A stretch of 64,000 nucleotides of DNA from Nocardioides sp. CFH 31398 (GCF_022436705.1 NZ_JAKUHT010000028.1:19132-83131); one strand, 5' to 3'; shown: positions 24,994 through 34,281, counted from the stretch's first letter. Program-made: numbers and translations. Notes: generated by a model not told the origin, from the letters alone.

Positions 24994-26301
24994 TCAGCCC
25001 GGTCGGACCCCCAGGCGGACGCCGAGGCGGGGGTCCTCGTCGTACTCGGTGCGGAACAGGCCGCGTCGCTGCAGCTCGGGGACGACGAGGTCCACGAACG
25101 ACTCCACGCCGTCGGGGGAGGAGTCGACCATGAGCACGAACCCGTCGGCCGCGCCCTCGGTGAACCAGCGCTCCAGGTCGTCGGCCACCTCGGTGACGTC
25201 GCCGACGAGCGAGCGGTGACCGATGGAGCCCTCGCGCAGGAAGTCGCCGACCGTGCGGCCCGGGGTGTCGAAGAACGACACGACGGCCTGGCGGAACCCC
25301 TCGGTGCCGCTGGTGGTCGGCACCCGCGCCGCGTCCGGGATCGTCTCGTCGACCCTGAGCGAGCCCGGCTCGAGGCCGAGGAAGTACTCCAGGCTGGTGA
25401 GCCGTGCCGGGGCCCCGCCCACGAGGTCGTCGAGGGCGGCGCGCTTGGCGACCGCCTTCTCCTTCGTCTCACCGACGACGACGGTGACGCCGGGGAAGAG
25501 GGTGACGTCGTCCGCCGCCCGGCCCGCGGCGACCGCGCCGGCGCGCAGGCCGTCGCGGTAGTCGCGCGCCGACTCCAGCGTGAGCTGGGCGGCGAAGACG
25601 GCGTCGGCGTACCGCGCGGCGAGGTCGCGACCCGGCCCGGACGCGCCGGCCTGGAACAGCACCGGCCGGCCCTGCGGGGGCGGCGGCACCTGCAGGGGGC
25701 CGGCCACGGTGAAGAACTCGCCATCGTGGTCGACGGGGTGCACCTTGGCGGTGTCGATGAAGGTCCCGGACGCCGGGTCGAGCGCGAGGGCGTCCGGCTC
25801 CCAGCTGCTCCACAGCGCGCCGACCACGTCGAGGAACTCCCCGGCGCGGCGGTAGCGGTCGGCCTTCTCCGGCAGGTCGGCCAGGCCGAAGTTCCGCGCC
25901 GAGTTCGGGTCGAAGCTCGTCACGACGTTCCACCCCGTGCGCCCGCCGCTGACGTGGTCGAGGGAGGCCACGACGCGGGCGACCTGGTACGGCTCGGAGA
26001 AGGTCGTGCTGATCGAGCACACCAGGCCGAGGTGCGTCGTCTCCGCCGCCAGCGCCGACAGCAGGACGACGGGGTCCAGCGTCCACCGCGGCTGCCGCGA
26101 CGACTCCGGCTGGAGGGCGAGGAAGTCGGCGAGGAACACCCCGTCGATCCGACCGCGCTCGCAGGCGCGGGCGATCCGTCGGTAGTTGTCGAGGTCGACG
26201 AACGCCCTCGGGTTCGCCCCGGGCGCCATCCACGCGCCCTGGTGGACGCCGGAGGGCTGCATGTTGACGATCAGCTTCATCTGCCGCTGGTCCCGGCTCA
26301 T
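24994..26301 (-). CDS. LLM-class FMN-dependent monooxygenase (NtaA/SnaA/DszA family)
   Basis: This 435-aa TIM-barrel flavin monooxygenase has the subfamily landmarks GAWMAPGANPR (about 23-33), the flavin-site segment SISTTFSEPYQVARVVASLDHVSGGRTGWNVVTS split by family-conserved residues (about 96-130), and FQAGASGPGRDLAA (about 220-235). Relatives cleave C-S or C-N bonds, for example in sulfones, sulfonates or aminopolyacids, using FMNH2 from a separate reductase; none is encoded here. The ATG overlaps the stop of a rhodanese gene, which favours an organosulfur substrate by context. Confidence 0.88.
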   Translation of the reverse strand: MSRDQRQMKLIVNMQPSGVHQGAWMAPGANPRAFVDLDNYRRIARACERGRIDGVFLADFLALQPESSRQPRWTLDPVVLLSALAAETTHLGLVCSISTTFSEPYQVARVVASLDHVSGGRTGWNVVTSFDPNSARNFGLADLPEKADRYRRAGEFLDVVGALWSSWEPDALALDPASGTFIDTAKVHPVDHDGEFFTVAGPLQVPPPPQGRPVLFQAGASGPGRDLAARYADAVFAAQLTLESARDYRDGLRAGAVAAGRAADDVTLFPGVTVVVGETKEKAVAKRAALDDLVGGAPARLTSLEYFLGLEPGSLRVDETIPDAARVPTTSGTEGFRQAVVSFFDTPGRTVGDFLREGSIGHRSLVGDVTEVADDLERWFTEGAADGFVLMVDSSPDGVESFVDLVVPELQRRGLFRTEYDEDPRLGVRLGVRPG

Positions 26302-27890
26302 GGCTGCTCCCTGGTGTCGTGGGCGGTCAGGTCGAAGGCGAAGTCGGGGTCGCCGGCGGTGAGGTCGAGCAGCGCGTGCTCCCAGGCGAAGTAGTCGCGG
26401 TACCAGGCGTCGCGCGCCGGCCCGAAGTCCGGTGGTCCGACGTGGTCGACGACCTCGCCTCCCGCGACGCGCTCGTCGTCGGTCGTGGCGGGCAGGTCCG
26501 GCGACCACGACAGCACGACGGCGTCCACCCCGGCCCCGCGCAGCTCGGCGGCGGCCCACGCGGCCTCGACCGGGTGTCGCGGTGGCGCCTGCAGGTCGTG
26601 GCCCTCGGGGGCGGGCAGACCGCCGCCGCCGACCAGGACGACCCGGCCGTCGACCCCGGTGGTGAGCGCCGGCAGGTCATCGCGACGCGACAGGACGGCG
26701 CCGGGCAGGTGTCCCTCGCGGTAGTGCGCGGAGGTCCGCAGGTCGAGCACCAGGTCGTCGCCGTCCGGCACGGTGCCGGGAGGCAGCACCGGCACCGCCG
26801 GCGGGGCGGGCGGGGCGGGGGAGGGTCCGACGAGACCGGGGTCGTGGACGGCGACCGCCAGCGGCCCGTCGTGCAACGGCCGCAGCCACCGGGCGGTCGT
26901 GGCGGCCCGGACCAGGTCGTCGGAGTCGACGAGCACCACCCGCGCGCCGAGGACGGCGAGGTGGTCGTCGGTCGCCTGCACCAGCTGGCCGCCCTGGATG
27001 CCGCGGGCGCCGGCGACGACGCCCGCCGCGTGCTCGGCGGGGCTCCGCACGTCGACGAGGTACGTCGTCCGGCCGCCCTCCTCCGCGACCGGCAGGTCGA
27101 CCACCGGCACCCCGAGCGCGCCGAGGGCGGCGCGGGCCCGCGCCCGGACGTCGTCCGGCACGTCGCCCGGCGCGGGGAGCGCCTCGCGGGCGCCGGACTC
27201 GACGTCCAGCCCGGCCCAGCCCCACGCGGGCAGTCCGTGGTGCAACGAGTGCACCGGCTGCACGACGCCGAGCTCGCGCAGCGTCTGCGCGCCGACGATG
27301 CCGCGGGTGCGACCGGCGCAGTTCACGACCACCCGGGTGGTGGCCGGCAGGGCGGCGAGCGCGGGCAGGGCACGCAGGGCGAGCTCGGCGCCGCCGCCGG
27401 TGTCGAGACCGCCGGGCACGTGGTGGTGGACGTACTCCGCGTGCGGGCGGGCGTCGAGGACGACGACGTCCTCGCCCGCCGCGCGCCACCCCTCGACGGT
27501 GGCGGCGTCGACGGTCGGGGTGCCGAGGTCCCGCTCGACCTGCTCGCCGAGCGTCTTGGGCCGCACCCCGCTGCCGGTGTGGAGCCGCTCGCCGGCCGCG
27601 GCCCACCCGGCCGCCCCGCCGTCGAGCAGGGAGACGTCGTCGTACCCGAGGCCGGCGAGGACCCGCGCGGCCCAGGCGTCGAGGTCGGGGTCGGAGGCGA
27701 GCACGACCGGGGTCGACCGGCGGGGGACGAGGGCGGTGACGCGCTCCTCGAGCCCGTGCAGCGGGACGCCGCTGCTGCGGGCGAGGTGGCCGCGGCTGCG
27801 GGCCAGGGGGGAGCGGACGTCGAGCACGGCGAGCTCCCGCCCGTGGGAGTCGGGGCCCGTCAGCAGGGAACGCAGCGCGGCGGGGGTCAC
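26298..27890 (-). CDS. multidomain rhodanese-like sulfurtransferase
   Basis: This is a 530-aa protein with four rhodanese-like domains (about 1-105, 125-235, 270-370 and 395-490). Only one cysteine exists in the whole protein, at about 191 in NCAGRTR of domain 2, the active-site loop. Domains 1, 3 and 4 have Asp or Gly at the loop and must be structural or regulatory. A similar tandem organisation occurs in sulfurtransferases beside sulfur-scavenging genes. The GTG start has a strong ribosome site (GAGGAGG). It is the first gene of a three-gene operon with the LLM monooxygenase and 2H genes. Confidence 0.85.
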   Translation of the reverse strand: MTPAALRSLLTGPDSHGRELAVLDVRSPLARSRGHLARSSGVPLHGLEERVTALVPRRSTPVVLASDPDLDAWAARVLAGLGYDDVSLLDGGAAGWAAAGERLHTGSGVRPKTLGEQVERDLGTPTVDAATVEGWRAAGEDVVVLDARPHAEYVHHHVPGGLDTGGGAELALRALPALAALPATTRVVVNCAGRTRGIVGAQTLRELGVVQPVHSLHHGLPAWGWAGLDVESGAREALPAPGDVPDDVRARARAALGALGVPVVDLPVAEEGGRTTYLVDVRSPAEHAAGVVAGARGIQGGQLVQATDDHLAVLGARVVLVDSDDLVRAATTARWLRPLHDGPLAVAVHDPGLVGPSPAPPAPPAVPVLPPGTVPDGDDLVLDLRTSAHYREGHLPGAVLSRRDDLPALTTGVDGRVVLVGGGGLPAPEGHDLQAPPRHPVEAAWAAAELRGAGVDAVVLSWSPDLPATTDDERVAGGEVVDHVGPPDFGPARDAWYRDYFAWEHALLDLTAGDPDFAFDLTAHDTREQP

Positions 27891-27936
27891 AGGGCGAGCC
27901 TCCTCTTTGTCGATCGATCTTGTACGGTTCGTCCTG

Positions 27937-27965
27937 CGCCGGCCCGGTGTGGGGCCGGGCCGGCG
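27937..27965 (-). terminator. strong hairpin after the ABC operon
   Basis: Perfect 10-bp arms (27937-27946 and 27956-27965, CGCCGGCCCG/CGGGCCGGCG) with a 9-nt loop lie 5 bp past the stop of the ABC ATPase gene. It ends the long minus-strand operon before the rhodanese operon starts. Confidence 0.7.
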
Positions 27966-27969
27966 CCCC

Positions 27970-29067
27970 TCAGGCCCGCAACCGCGCTCCCGAGGCCGTG
28001 TCGAAGACGAAGACGTCGCCCGGGTCGACCGCGACGTGCACCGTCTCCCCCCGGGTGGCGCCACCACCGGGGACGGCCCGCCCGTCGGTGCGGACGACGA
28101 GCGGCAGGACGTCGATCCCGGCGCCCGCGCGGCGGGCGTGGACGTAGGAGTCGGCGCCGAGCTCCTCGACCACGAGGACCTCGGCCTCGAGACCCCTCTC
28201 GGCGGCGCCGACCAGGCGCCACGACTCGGGCCGGACCCCCAGCGTCACCGGGCCGGTGACCTGCGCGGCGACCGCCGGCGCCAGCGGGACGGCGTACGCG
28301 CCGACGCGGGCGTGGTCGCCCTCGACGTCCGCCTCGACGAGGTTCATCTGCGGGGAGCCGATGAAGCCCGCGACGAACAGGTTGGCGGGGTCGCGGTAGA
28401 GCGCGAGCGGGGTGTCGACCTGCTGCAGGACGCCGTCCTTCATCACCGCGACACGGTCGCCCATCGTCATCGCCTCGACCTGGTCGTGGGTGACGTAGAC
28501 GGTCGTCGTGCCGAGCTCGGCCTGGACCCGCGCGATGTCGGCGCGGGTCTGCACCCGCATCTTCGCGTCGAGGTTCGACAGCGGCTCGTCCATGCAGAAG
28601 ACCTGCGGGCTCCTCACGATCGCGCGGCCCATCGCCACCCGCTGCCGCTGACCGCCGGACAGCGCCTTCGGCTTGCGGTCGAGGTAGTCGGTCAGGCCGA
28701 GCATCGCCGCGGCCTTCTCGACGCGTGCGCGCCGCTCGGCCCTGCCCACGCGCCCGACCTTGAGGGCGAAACCCATGTTGTCGGCGACGGTCATGTGCGG
28801 GTAGAGCGCGTAGGACTGGAACACCATGGCGATGTCGCGGTCCTGCGGCGGGACGGCCGTGACGTCACGGTCCCCGATGAGGACCCGGCCGCCGTCGACC
28901 TCCTCGAGCCCGGCGAGCATCCGCAGCGTCGTCGACTTGCCGCAGCCCGAGGGGCCGACCAGCACCATGAACTCGCCGTCGGCGATGTCCAGGTCGATGC
29001 CGTGCACCGCCGGCTCGGAGGAGCCGGGGTAGACCCGCCGGGCCTTCTCGAACCTCACGCCGGCCAT
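27970..29067 (-). CDS. ABC transporter ATPase, UgpC/MalK type
   Basis: This is a 365-aa sugar-importer ATPase. It has Walker A GPSGCGKST (about 38-46), Q-loop FQSYALYPHM, signature LSGGQRQRVAMGRA (about 135), Walker B VFCMDEPLSNLD and switch His in VTHDQ. A C-terminal OB/TOBE regulatory domain (about 240-365) is typical of MalK/UgpC. The gene is last in the operon and its start overlaps the monooxygenase gene by 13 nt. It should energise the importer whose lipoprotein and permeases are at the operon's front, over 7 kb away. Confidence 0.94.
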   Translation of the reverse strand: MAGVRFEKARRVYPGSSEPAVHGIDLDIADGEFMVLVGPSGCGKSTTLRMLAGLEEVDGGRVLIGDRDVTAVPPQDRDIAMVFQSYALYPHMTVADNMGFALKVGRVGRAERRARVEKAAAMLGLTDYLDRKPKALSGGQRQRVAMGRAIVRSPQVFCMDEPLSNLDAKMRVQTRADIARVQAELGTTTVYVTHDQVEAMTMGDRVAVMKDGVLQQVDTPLALYRDPANLFVAGFIGSPQMNLVEADVEGDHARVGAYAVPLAPAVAAQVTGPVTLGVRPESWRLVGAAERGLEAEVLVVEELGADSYVHARRAGAGIDVLPLVVRTDGRAVPGGGATRGETVHVAVDPGDVFVFDTASGARLRA

Positions 29068-30578
29068 GGGACCTCCTGGGGGTGCTCGTCGTGGGCCAGC
29101 CACTGCCGCACCTCGGGGGCGGCGAAGCGGCGGGCGTCGCGCAGGATCCTCTCCCGCGCGCCCGGGTCGGGGTCGGGACCGACCAGGCGGAACACGTCGG
29201 CGCTCTGCGCGACGCGGGGGAGCAGCGCGCGCAGCAGGGCGTCGTCGCCGAGCCGGTCGGGGGTCGGGTCGACCCCGGCGAGGCGACCGAAGCGCAGCGC
29301 CATCTCGTGCTGCTCGCGGTAGCCGACGTGGTGGCCCTCGCGGACGCACGCCTCCAGGCCGGCGCGCATCGCCGCCTCCCCGTACGCCGGGGCGCGTCCG
29401 CTGAACGTGTACGCGATGAAGCGGGCCTGCTGCTCCAGCGGGACGGCGTAGGGCCCCAGCTGGGCCCACAGGCCCGCGAGCGCGAGGCCGGGGAGGTCGG
29501 GGTGGAAGGTGAAGTCCGCGGCGGTGCAGCCGTGCGGCCCGAGGCCGAGGGTGGTGCTGATCCGTGCGTCGAGGAACGGCAGGTCCAGGACGAAGCCGGT
29601 GGCCGCGAGCAGGACGTCGACGTCCTCCACGTCGCCGTCGGCGAACCGCACGGTGCGCCCCGCCGTGCCGGTGGGCCAGCCGTGCAGGACGACGCGGTCC
29701 TCGGCGACGAGGTTGAGGTACGACTGGCTGCCCGTGACGCCCGCGAGGGCGAAGTCGGGGTGGGGCGCGGGCGCGCCGTAGTCGGCGGGGTTGCCCGCGA
29801 GGCGCAGGACGCGGGCCTCGGCGGCGGCGACCTGCTGCGGCAGCGGGGTGCTCGTGACGCCCTCGGCGAGCGCGCGGGTGAAGACGTAGGACTCGACCGG
29901 CGTGCCGACGTACATCTTGGGCATGACGTAGCGCTGCCGGCGCTGCGCGAGGTGGACCTCGGCGGCGCCGCCGGTCGCGAGGTCGGTGAGGACCTCCAGC
30001 GCGGAGATCGCGCCCCCGCACACCACGACCCGCTGGTCGCGGAAGGCCTCGGGGCCGGGGTAGTCGAAGGCGTGCTCGGTGCGGCCCCCGAAGGTGTCCC
30101 AGCCGGGGACCGGCGGCGGCTCGGGCGTGGTGTAGCGGCCGGTGGCGACGACGACCCGCGGCGTCTCGACGGAGGCGGTGGTGCCGGCGCGCGTCCAGGT
30201 GACCCGGTAGCCGCCCCGCTCGAGCAGGGCCACCTCGTCGACGCGCGCACCGAACGTCAGCGACTCGTGGAGGTCGTGCTGCGCGGCGTAGGTGCGGAGC
30301 AGGTCGAGGACCTCGCCGTTGCGGGGGAAGACGGCGGTGCCGTCGGGGTGGTCGACGTCGGAGAACCGGGTCAGGAACGAGGCGGTGTTCGTCCGCATCT
30401 GCGGCCACACCCCGGACGACGGGTTGTCGCGGTGCCACTGCCCGCCGAGGTCGTCGTACGCCTCGAGGGTGAGGACGACGAAGCCCTCCGAGCGCAGCCA
30501 CCGCGTCGCGGCGAGGCCGGCCATCCCGGCGCCGACCACGACGACGTCGGGTCGGCGGGTCGCCGCGGTGCCGCTCAT
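29055..30578 (-). CDS. FAD-dependent flavin-containing monooxygenase
   Basis: This is a 507-aa flavoprotein. It has an FAD-binding GAGMAGLA (about 16-23), a second nucleotide motif CGGAISALE (about 191), and the FMO/BVMO-like elements LGGQW, VVVATGRYTTP and LLAATGFVLDLPF. Such enzymes oxygenate N, S or carbonyl centres with NADPH and O2. It is translationally coupled to the Tm-1-like gene (ATGA). Its presence inside a sugar-importer operon implies that the imported compound, or a product from it, is oxygenated. The exact reaction is unknown. Confidence 0.87.
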   Translation of the reverse strand: MSGTAATRRPDVVVVGAGMAGLAATRWLRSEGFVVLTLEAYDDLGGQWHRDNPSSGVWPQMRTNTASFLTRFSDVDHPDGTAVFPRNGEVLDLLRTYAAQHDLHESLTFGARVDEVALLERGGYRVTWTRAGTTASVETPRVVVATGRYTTPEPPPVPGWDTFGGRTEHAFDYPGPEAFRDQRVVVCGGAISALEVLTDLATGGAAEVHLAQRRQRYVMPKMYVGTPVESYVFTRALAEGVTSTPLPQQVAAAEARVLRLAGNPADYGAPAPHPDFALAGVTGSQSYLNLVAEDRVVLHGWPTGTAGRTVRFADGDVEDVDVLLAATGFVLDLPFLDARISTTLGLGPHGCTAADFTFHPDLPGLALAGLWAQLGPYAVPLEQQARFIAYTFSGRAPAYGEAAMRAGLEACVREGHHVGYREQHEMALRFGRLAGVDPTPDRLGDDALLRALLPRVAQSADVFRLVGPDPDPGARERILRDARRFAAPEVRQWLAHDEHPQEVPWPA

Positions 30579-31828
30579 CCGCGGCCCCGCAGCCGGTCGA
30601 GCTCGGCGACGAGGACCTCGGCGAACGCCTCGTCGTTCACGTGGTGCTCGGAGGTGACGACCCGGACGTCGTCGCCGGCCGTGCGACGCAGCGCGGCGCG
30701 GAACGCCTCGTCGGCCTCCGGGTCCCAGAAGTCGCCGCCGGGCACGTCGAGGGCGGACACCCCGCCGAGGGGCAGGACGACAGTGGTCGTGGCCGGCGAG
30801 CGGGCGACCCGCTCGCCGACGAGCTCGCCCAGCCGGGCCGACTCCTCGGCGTCCGTGCGCACCAGCGTGACGAACCGGTTGTGCTGGTGGATGGTCCGCC
30901 CCCGCATCGCCGGGGGGACGGTGTCGGGCGGCCCGAAGTTGATCGTGTCGAGCGCGCCGGGGACGACGACCTGCGGGACGCCGGCCGCCGCGGCCGCCGT
31001 CAGCCGGTCCTCGCCGGCCGACAGGGTGCCGCCCGCGACGAGGTCGGCGAGCTCGGTCGTGGTGACGTCGACGACGGCGTCGACCAGGCCGTCGGCGACC
31101 AGCCGTTCCATCGAGGCGCCGCCCGTGCCGTTCGCGTGGAAGGCGAGGACCTCGTCGCCGCGGGCCTCGAGCCGGTGCCGGACGTGGCCGACGCAGGGCG
31201 TGGTGATCCCGAACATCGAGACCGCGACGGTCCCGTGCGGCTCGGCCCGCATCCCGGTGGTCTCGCCCGGCGACGGTGTCGCCCGGGCCGCGTGGTGCTC
31301 GGTGGCCTGCGCCGCCAGGGACGCGGCGGTACGGTCGAGGACCGAGCGCAGCACGTGGTTGTCGCCCTCGACGTCGACGACGGGGAAGACGAGCTGGGCG
31401 TCCAGGCCCTGCAGGTAGGGGCGGGTGTCGCCCGCGACGATGGTCGAGACGAGCACCTTCGGGACGCCGAAGGGCAGGGCGGGCAGGACGGCGGCGAAGA
31501 CGTCCGCCCCGCCCGACCCGGCGGCCGAGACGAGCCCGTCGACCCGGCCCGCGGCGTGCAGGCCGGCGACGACCTCGGCCGCGGCGGCGCCCATCGCGGC
31601 GAGCGTGGCGGCGCGGCCGGCGTCCCCGCCCCGGTCGACGCCCGTCCGGTCGGCGAGGTCGGCGGCCGTGGTCTCGGCGTCGGCGTCCGAGCGGGTCCCG
31701 AAGTCGACCCGGTGGACGGCGCAGCCGCGGGCCCTCAGGCCGTCGACCAGCCGGCCGAGGGGCTCCGCCTTGGTGTCCCAGGCGCCGAGGACGACCACCG
31801 TCGGCCGGTCGCTGGCGGGTGCGCTCAC
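30575..31828 (-). CDS. Tm-1-like ATP-binding protein (UPF0261)
   Basis: This 417-aa protein belongs to the Tm-1-like/UPF0261 family: TVVVLGAWDTKAEPLGRLV at the start, VSAAGSGGADVFAAVLPALPFGVPKVLVSTI split over about 107-138, and VVPGALDTINFGPPDTVP (about 291). In plant Tm-1, this domain binds ATP and is followed by a TIM-barrel domain of the PEP-hydrolase family. Here the two parts are separate adjacent genes with a 4-nt overlap, which supports a two-subunit enzyme. The bacterial reaction is not established. Confidence 0.88.
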   Translation of the reverse strand: MSAPASDRPTVVVLGAWDTKAEPLGRLVDGLRARGCAVHRVDFGTRSDADAETTAADLADRTGVDRGGDAGRAATLAAMGAAAAEVVAGLHAAGRVDGLVSAAGSGGADVFAAVLPALPFGVPKVLVSTIVAGDTRPYLQGLDAQLVFPVVDVEGDNHVLRSVLDRTAASLAAQATEHHAARATPSPGETTGMRAEPHGTVAVSMFGITTPCVGHVRHRLEARGDEVLAFHANGTGGASMERLVADGLVDAVVDVTTTELADLVAGGTLSAGEDRLTAAAAAGVPQVVVPGALDTINFGPPDTVPPAMRGRTIHQHNRFVTLVRTDAEESARLGELVGERVARSPATTTVVLPLGGVSALDVPGGDFWDPEADEAFRAALRRTAGDDVRVVTSEHHVNDEAFAEVLVAELDRLRGRG

Positions 31829-32667
31829 GGCAACGGACCCATCGGCAGCTGCTTGAACGTCGAGACGACGTCGGCGATGGGCTCCTCGATCGGGATCCGC
31901 TCGATGCTGGACGCGCCGACGAACCCGACGGTCGTCGTCCGACCCAGCACGTAGGCGACGTCGTCGGGCCCGGCGAGGGGTCCGCCGTGGCTGACGACGA
32001 GCACATCGGGGTTCACCTTCCGTGCCGAGGTCGCGATCTCCTCGATCAGCGCGACGCAGTCGTCGAGCGACGTGGCGAAGTCGCTGCTCGCGCCGATCGA
32101 CCCGCCGACGGTCAGGCCCATGTGGGCGACGACGACGTCGACCCCGGCCTCCGCCATGCGGCGGGCCTCGTCGGGGGTGAACACGTAGGCCATCGTGAAC
32201 AGGCCCAGCTGCGAGGCGGTCGCGATCATGTCGACCTCGCGGTCGTAGCCGAAGCCGGTGGCCTCCAGGCTCTCGCGCCAGCGGCCGTCGATGATCCCGT
32301 GGCTGGGGAAGTTGATGACCCCCGCGAACCCGGCCTGCTCGAGGGTGCGCAGGAAGCGCGGCATGACGCGGGTCGGGTCGGTGCCGTTCACGCCGGCGAT
32401 GACGGGGACGTCCTGCACCACCGGCAGCACCTCCCGCTCGCCCATCTCGAGGACGATCGCGTTCGCGTCGCCCAGCGCCAGCAGCCCGGCGTTCGAGCCG
32501 TGCCCGGCCATCCGGAAGCGGCCCGAGTTGTAGATGAGGATCAGGTCGGCCCCGCCGCGCTCGGCGAACTTCGCGCTGATGCCCGTGCCGGCGCCAGTGC
32601 CGACGATCGGTCGGCCCTGCTCCACCTGGGCGCGCAGCCGGGCCAGGACCTCGTCACGGGTCGTCAT
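31825..32667 (-). CDS. phosphoenolpyruvate hydrolase-family TIM-barrel protein
   Basis: This is a 280-aa TIM barrel of the PEP_hydrolase/TIM-br_sig_trns family: GTGAGTGISAKFAERGGADLILIYNSGRFRM within about 23-55, GVNGTDPTRVM (about 94), NFPSHGIIDG (about 120) and SHGGPLAGPDDVAYVL (about 232). It partners the Tm-1-like gene downstream; the same two domains are fused in eukaryotic and some bacterial proteins. The name overstates what is known: members may be phosphonomutase-like lyases. It overlaps both neighbours by 4 nt. Confidence 0.87.
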   Translation of the reverse strand: MTTRDEVLARLRAQVEQGRPIVGTGAGTGISAKFAERGGADLILIYNSGRFRMAGHGSNAGLLALGDANAIVLEMGEREVLPVVQDVPVIAGVNGTDPTRVMPRFLRTLEQAGFAGVINFPSHGIIDGRWRESLEATGFGYDREVDMIATASQLGLFTMAYVFTPDEARRMAEAGVDVVVAHMGLTVGGSIGASSDFATSLDDCVALIEEIATSARKVNPDVLVVSHGGPLAGPDDVAYVLGRTTTVGFVGASSIERIPIEEPIADVVSTFKQLPMGPLP

Positions 32668-33875
32668 CGGTGGCTTCCTTTCGTGGCGCCCGAGAGGGCG
32701 GCTTCCTGGCTGGTCGTGGAGCTGGGCGTGAAGGGCGGCACGGCGACGGGCGCCCCGTGCCGCAGGGAGGACTCGTGGGCGCAGATGCCCGGCGCGGTGA
32801 ACCGCGCGGACGTCACCGCGTCCAGCGGCGGCTGGGTGCCGGTGACGCAGGCGGTGACGAACTCGTGCACCAGCCGGGGGTGGGAACCGCCGTGCTCGGC
32901 GCCCCGGCGGAGCGTGCCGCCGGCGCCGTCCGGGACGTCGAACGCCGACAGGTACGGCGTCACCTCGACCGGGAGACCGGCGGTCTCGTCGACCGGCTCG
33001 AGGGGGGTCAGGGTCGAGCGTCGCCCGCGCAGGCCGCGGTCGGGCAGCGTGGGGTCGAGCGCCTGCATTGCGTAGTGGCGCAGCGGGTCGCCGTCCACGC
33101 GGGGCCACTCGACGCTGCCGGCGTCGCCGTACACGTCGAAGCCCTCCGTGTAGGGCCGCGCGGTCTGGAAGAACGACAGCGTCACCTGGGCGAGCAGGTC
33201 CGAGCCGGCGAGGGTGAACAGGCCCACCTGGGTCGGGAACGGGTTGCCGGAGGCGCCGAGGCGGTCGGGGGTGAGGCGCCCGGAGCCGAGGCAGACGACC
33301 TGCTCGACGTACGTCTGCTCCAGCGCGAGCGCCGGGGCGAGGGCGTGGGTGGCGTACTGCATCGGCGGGTAGCCGCGCCAGTACTCCGGGTAGCCGTCGA
33401 GGTTCTGGACGTGGAAGCCGTGGTAGCCGGTCAGCGTGCCCAGCGCCCCGTCGCGGTGCAGCCGCTCGACCGCGGCGTACTCGCGGCCGCGGACGGCGGT
33501 CTCCATCATCGTGTAGACGAGCCCGGTCCTGGCCTGCGTCTCCACGAGGGCGTGGACGTCGTCCAGCGAGGTGGCCATCGGGACGGCGCACGCGCAGTGG
33601 CGGCCCGACTCGAGCACGGCCAGGCTGAGCGCGGCGTGGAACGAGACCGGCGCGAGCACGTGGACGGCGTCCCAGGCGTCGGTGGCGAGCAGGGCGTGGA
33701 CGTCGGTGAACCGGTCGGGGACGCCGTACCGGTCGCCGACGTCGGCGAGCCGACGCTCGTCGGTGTCGACGATCGCGACCCGCCCCACGGCGGGGTGGGC
33801 CTGGTAGACGGGCAGGAAGTCCTCCCCGAACCCCAGGCCGACGATCGCGACGTCCACCGTCGTGCTGCCGCTCAC
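32664..33875 (-). CDS. Gfo/Idh/MocA family oxidoreductase
   Basis: This is a 403-aa NAD(P)-dependent dehydrogenase. The N-terminal Rossmann fold is marked by VAIVGLGFGEDFLP (about 8-21) and VAIVDTDERR; the C-terminal alpha/beta domain contains GYHGFHVQNLDGYPEYWRG (about 163). The usual E-K-P motif is replaced by CAVPMATS, so the catalytic Lys appears to be missing and the chemistry may differ. Members oxidise or reduce sugars and cyclitols. The GTG overlaps the EthD-like gene's stop. It is likely to act on the compound brought in by the operon's importer. Confidence 0.85.
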   Translation of the reverse strand: MSGSTTVDVAIVGLGFGEDFLPVYQAHPAVGRVAIVDTDERRLADVGDRYGVPDRFTDVHALLATDAWDAVHVLAPVSFHAALSLAVLESGRHCACAVPMATSLDDVHALVETQARTGLVYTMMETAVRGREYAAVERLHRDGALGTLTGYHGFHVQNLDGYPEYWRGYPPMQYATHALAPALALEQTYVEQVVCLGSGRLTPDRLGASGNPFPTQVGLFTLAGSDLLAQVTLSFFQTARPYTEGFDVYGDAGSVEWPRVDGDPLRHYAMQALDPTLPDRGLRGRRSTLTPLEPVDETAGLPVEVTPYLSAFDVPDGAGGTLRRGAEHGGSHPRLVHEFVTACVTGTQPPLDAVTSARFTAPGICAHESSLRHGAPVAVPPFTPSSTTSQEAALSGATKGSHR

Positions 33876-34195
33876 AGGTCGACCTGCTCCTGGGTGCCGC
33901 GCAGGAAGACGACGCCGCCGGTGGCGAACCTCGGCACGTCCGCCGACGCCGCCTGCCCCTCCGGCGAGGCGAGGACGGCGTCCATCGCCTCGGCCGACTC
34001 GGCGAGGAGGTCGACGACGAGGTACACGTCCCCACCGACCGCCGGGGACTCCCCGGTCTGGTCGTCGGTCCACGTGAGGTTCCACCCGGTGAGCCCGCGC
34101 ATCTTCTCCGCGATCGGCAGGTGGACCTCCCGGTAGTACCGGTCGAACTCCGCCGGGTCGTCGGGGCGGCCGTAGAGGATGGTCATGCGGTGCAC
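33872..34195 (-). CDS. EthD-like dimeric alpha/beta-barrel protein
   Basis: This is a 107-aa protein starting MHRMTILYGRPDDPAEFDRYY and including the HLPIAEKM segment characteristic of EthD/ABM-type ferredoxin-like barrels. Such small proteins often assist or act as monooxygenases or lyases in catabolic operons. GTG at 34195 was chosen because AAGGAG lies 5 nt upstream; an ATG at 34186 is the alternative. It is the first gene after a 115-bp gap in the operon. Confidence 0.72.
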   Translation of the reverse strand: MHRMTILYGRPDDPAEFDRYYREVHLPIAEKMRGLTGWNLTWTDDQTGESPAVGGDVYLVVDLLAESAEAMDAVLASPEGQAASADVPRFATGGVVFLRGTQEQVDL

Positions 34196-34206
34196 GTCAT
34201 CTCCTT

Positions 34207-34224
34207 GTCGTCGTCGTCGTCGTC
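34207..34224. repeat. GTC trinucleotide repeat (six units)
   Basis: Six GTC units lie just upstream of the EthD-like gene's ribosome site (34206-34201 on the complement). Unit changes would alter the spacer length only. A degenerate GGTGGTCGAGC motif follows at about 34249. Confidence 0.6.
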
Positions 34225-34281
34225 GGTGGCCGGGGCGCGCCACCCGAGGTGGTCGAGCGGTGACCGAGCGGCGCCGGGGCT

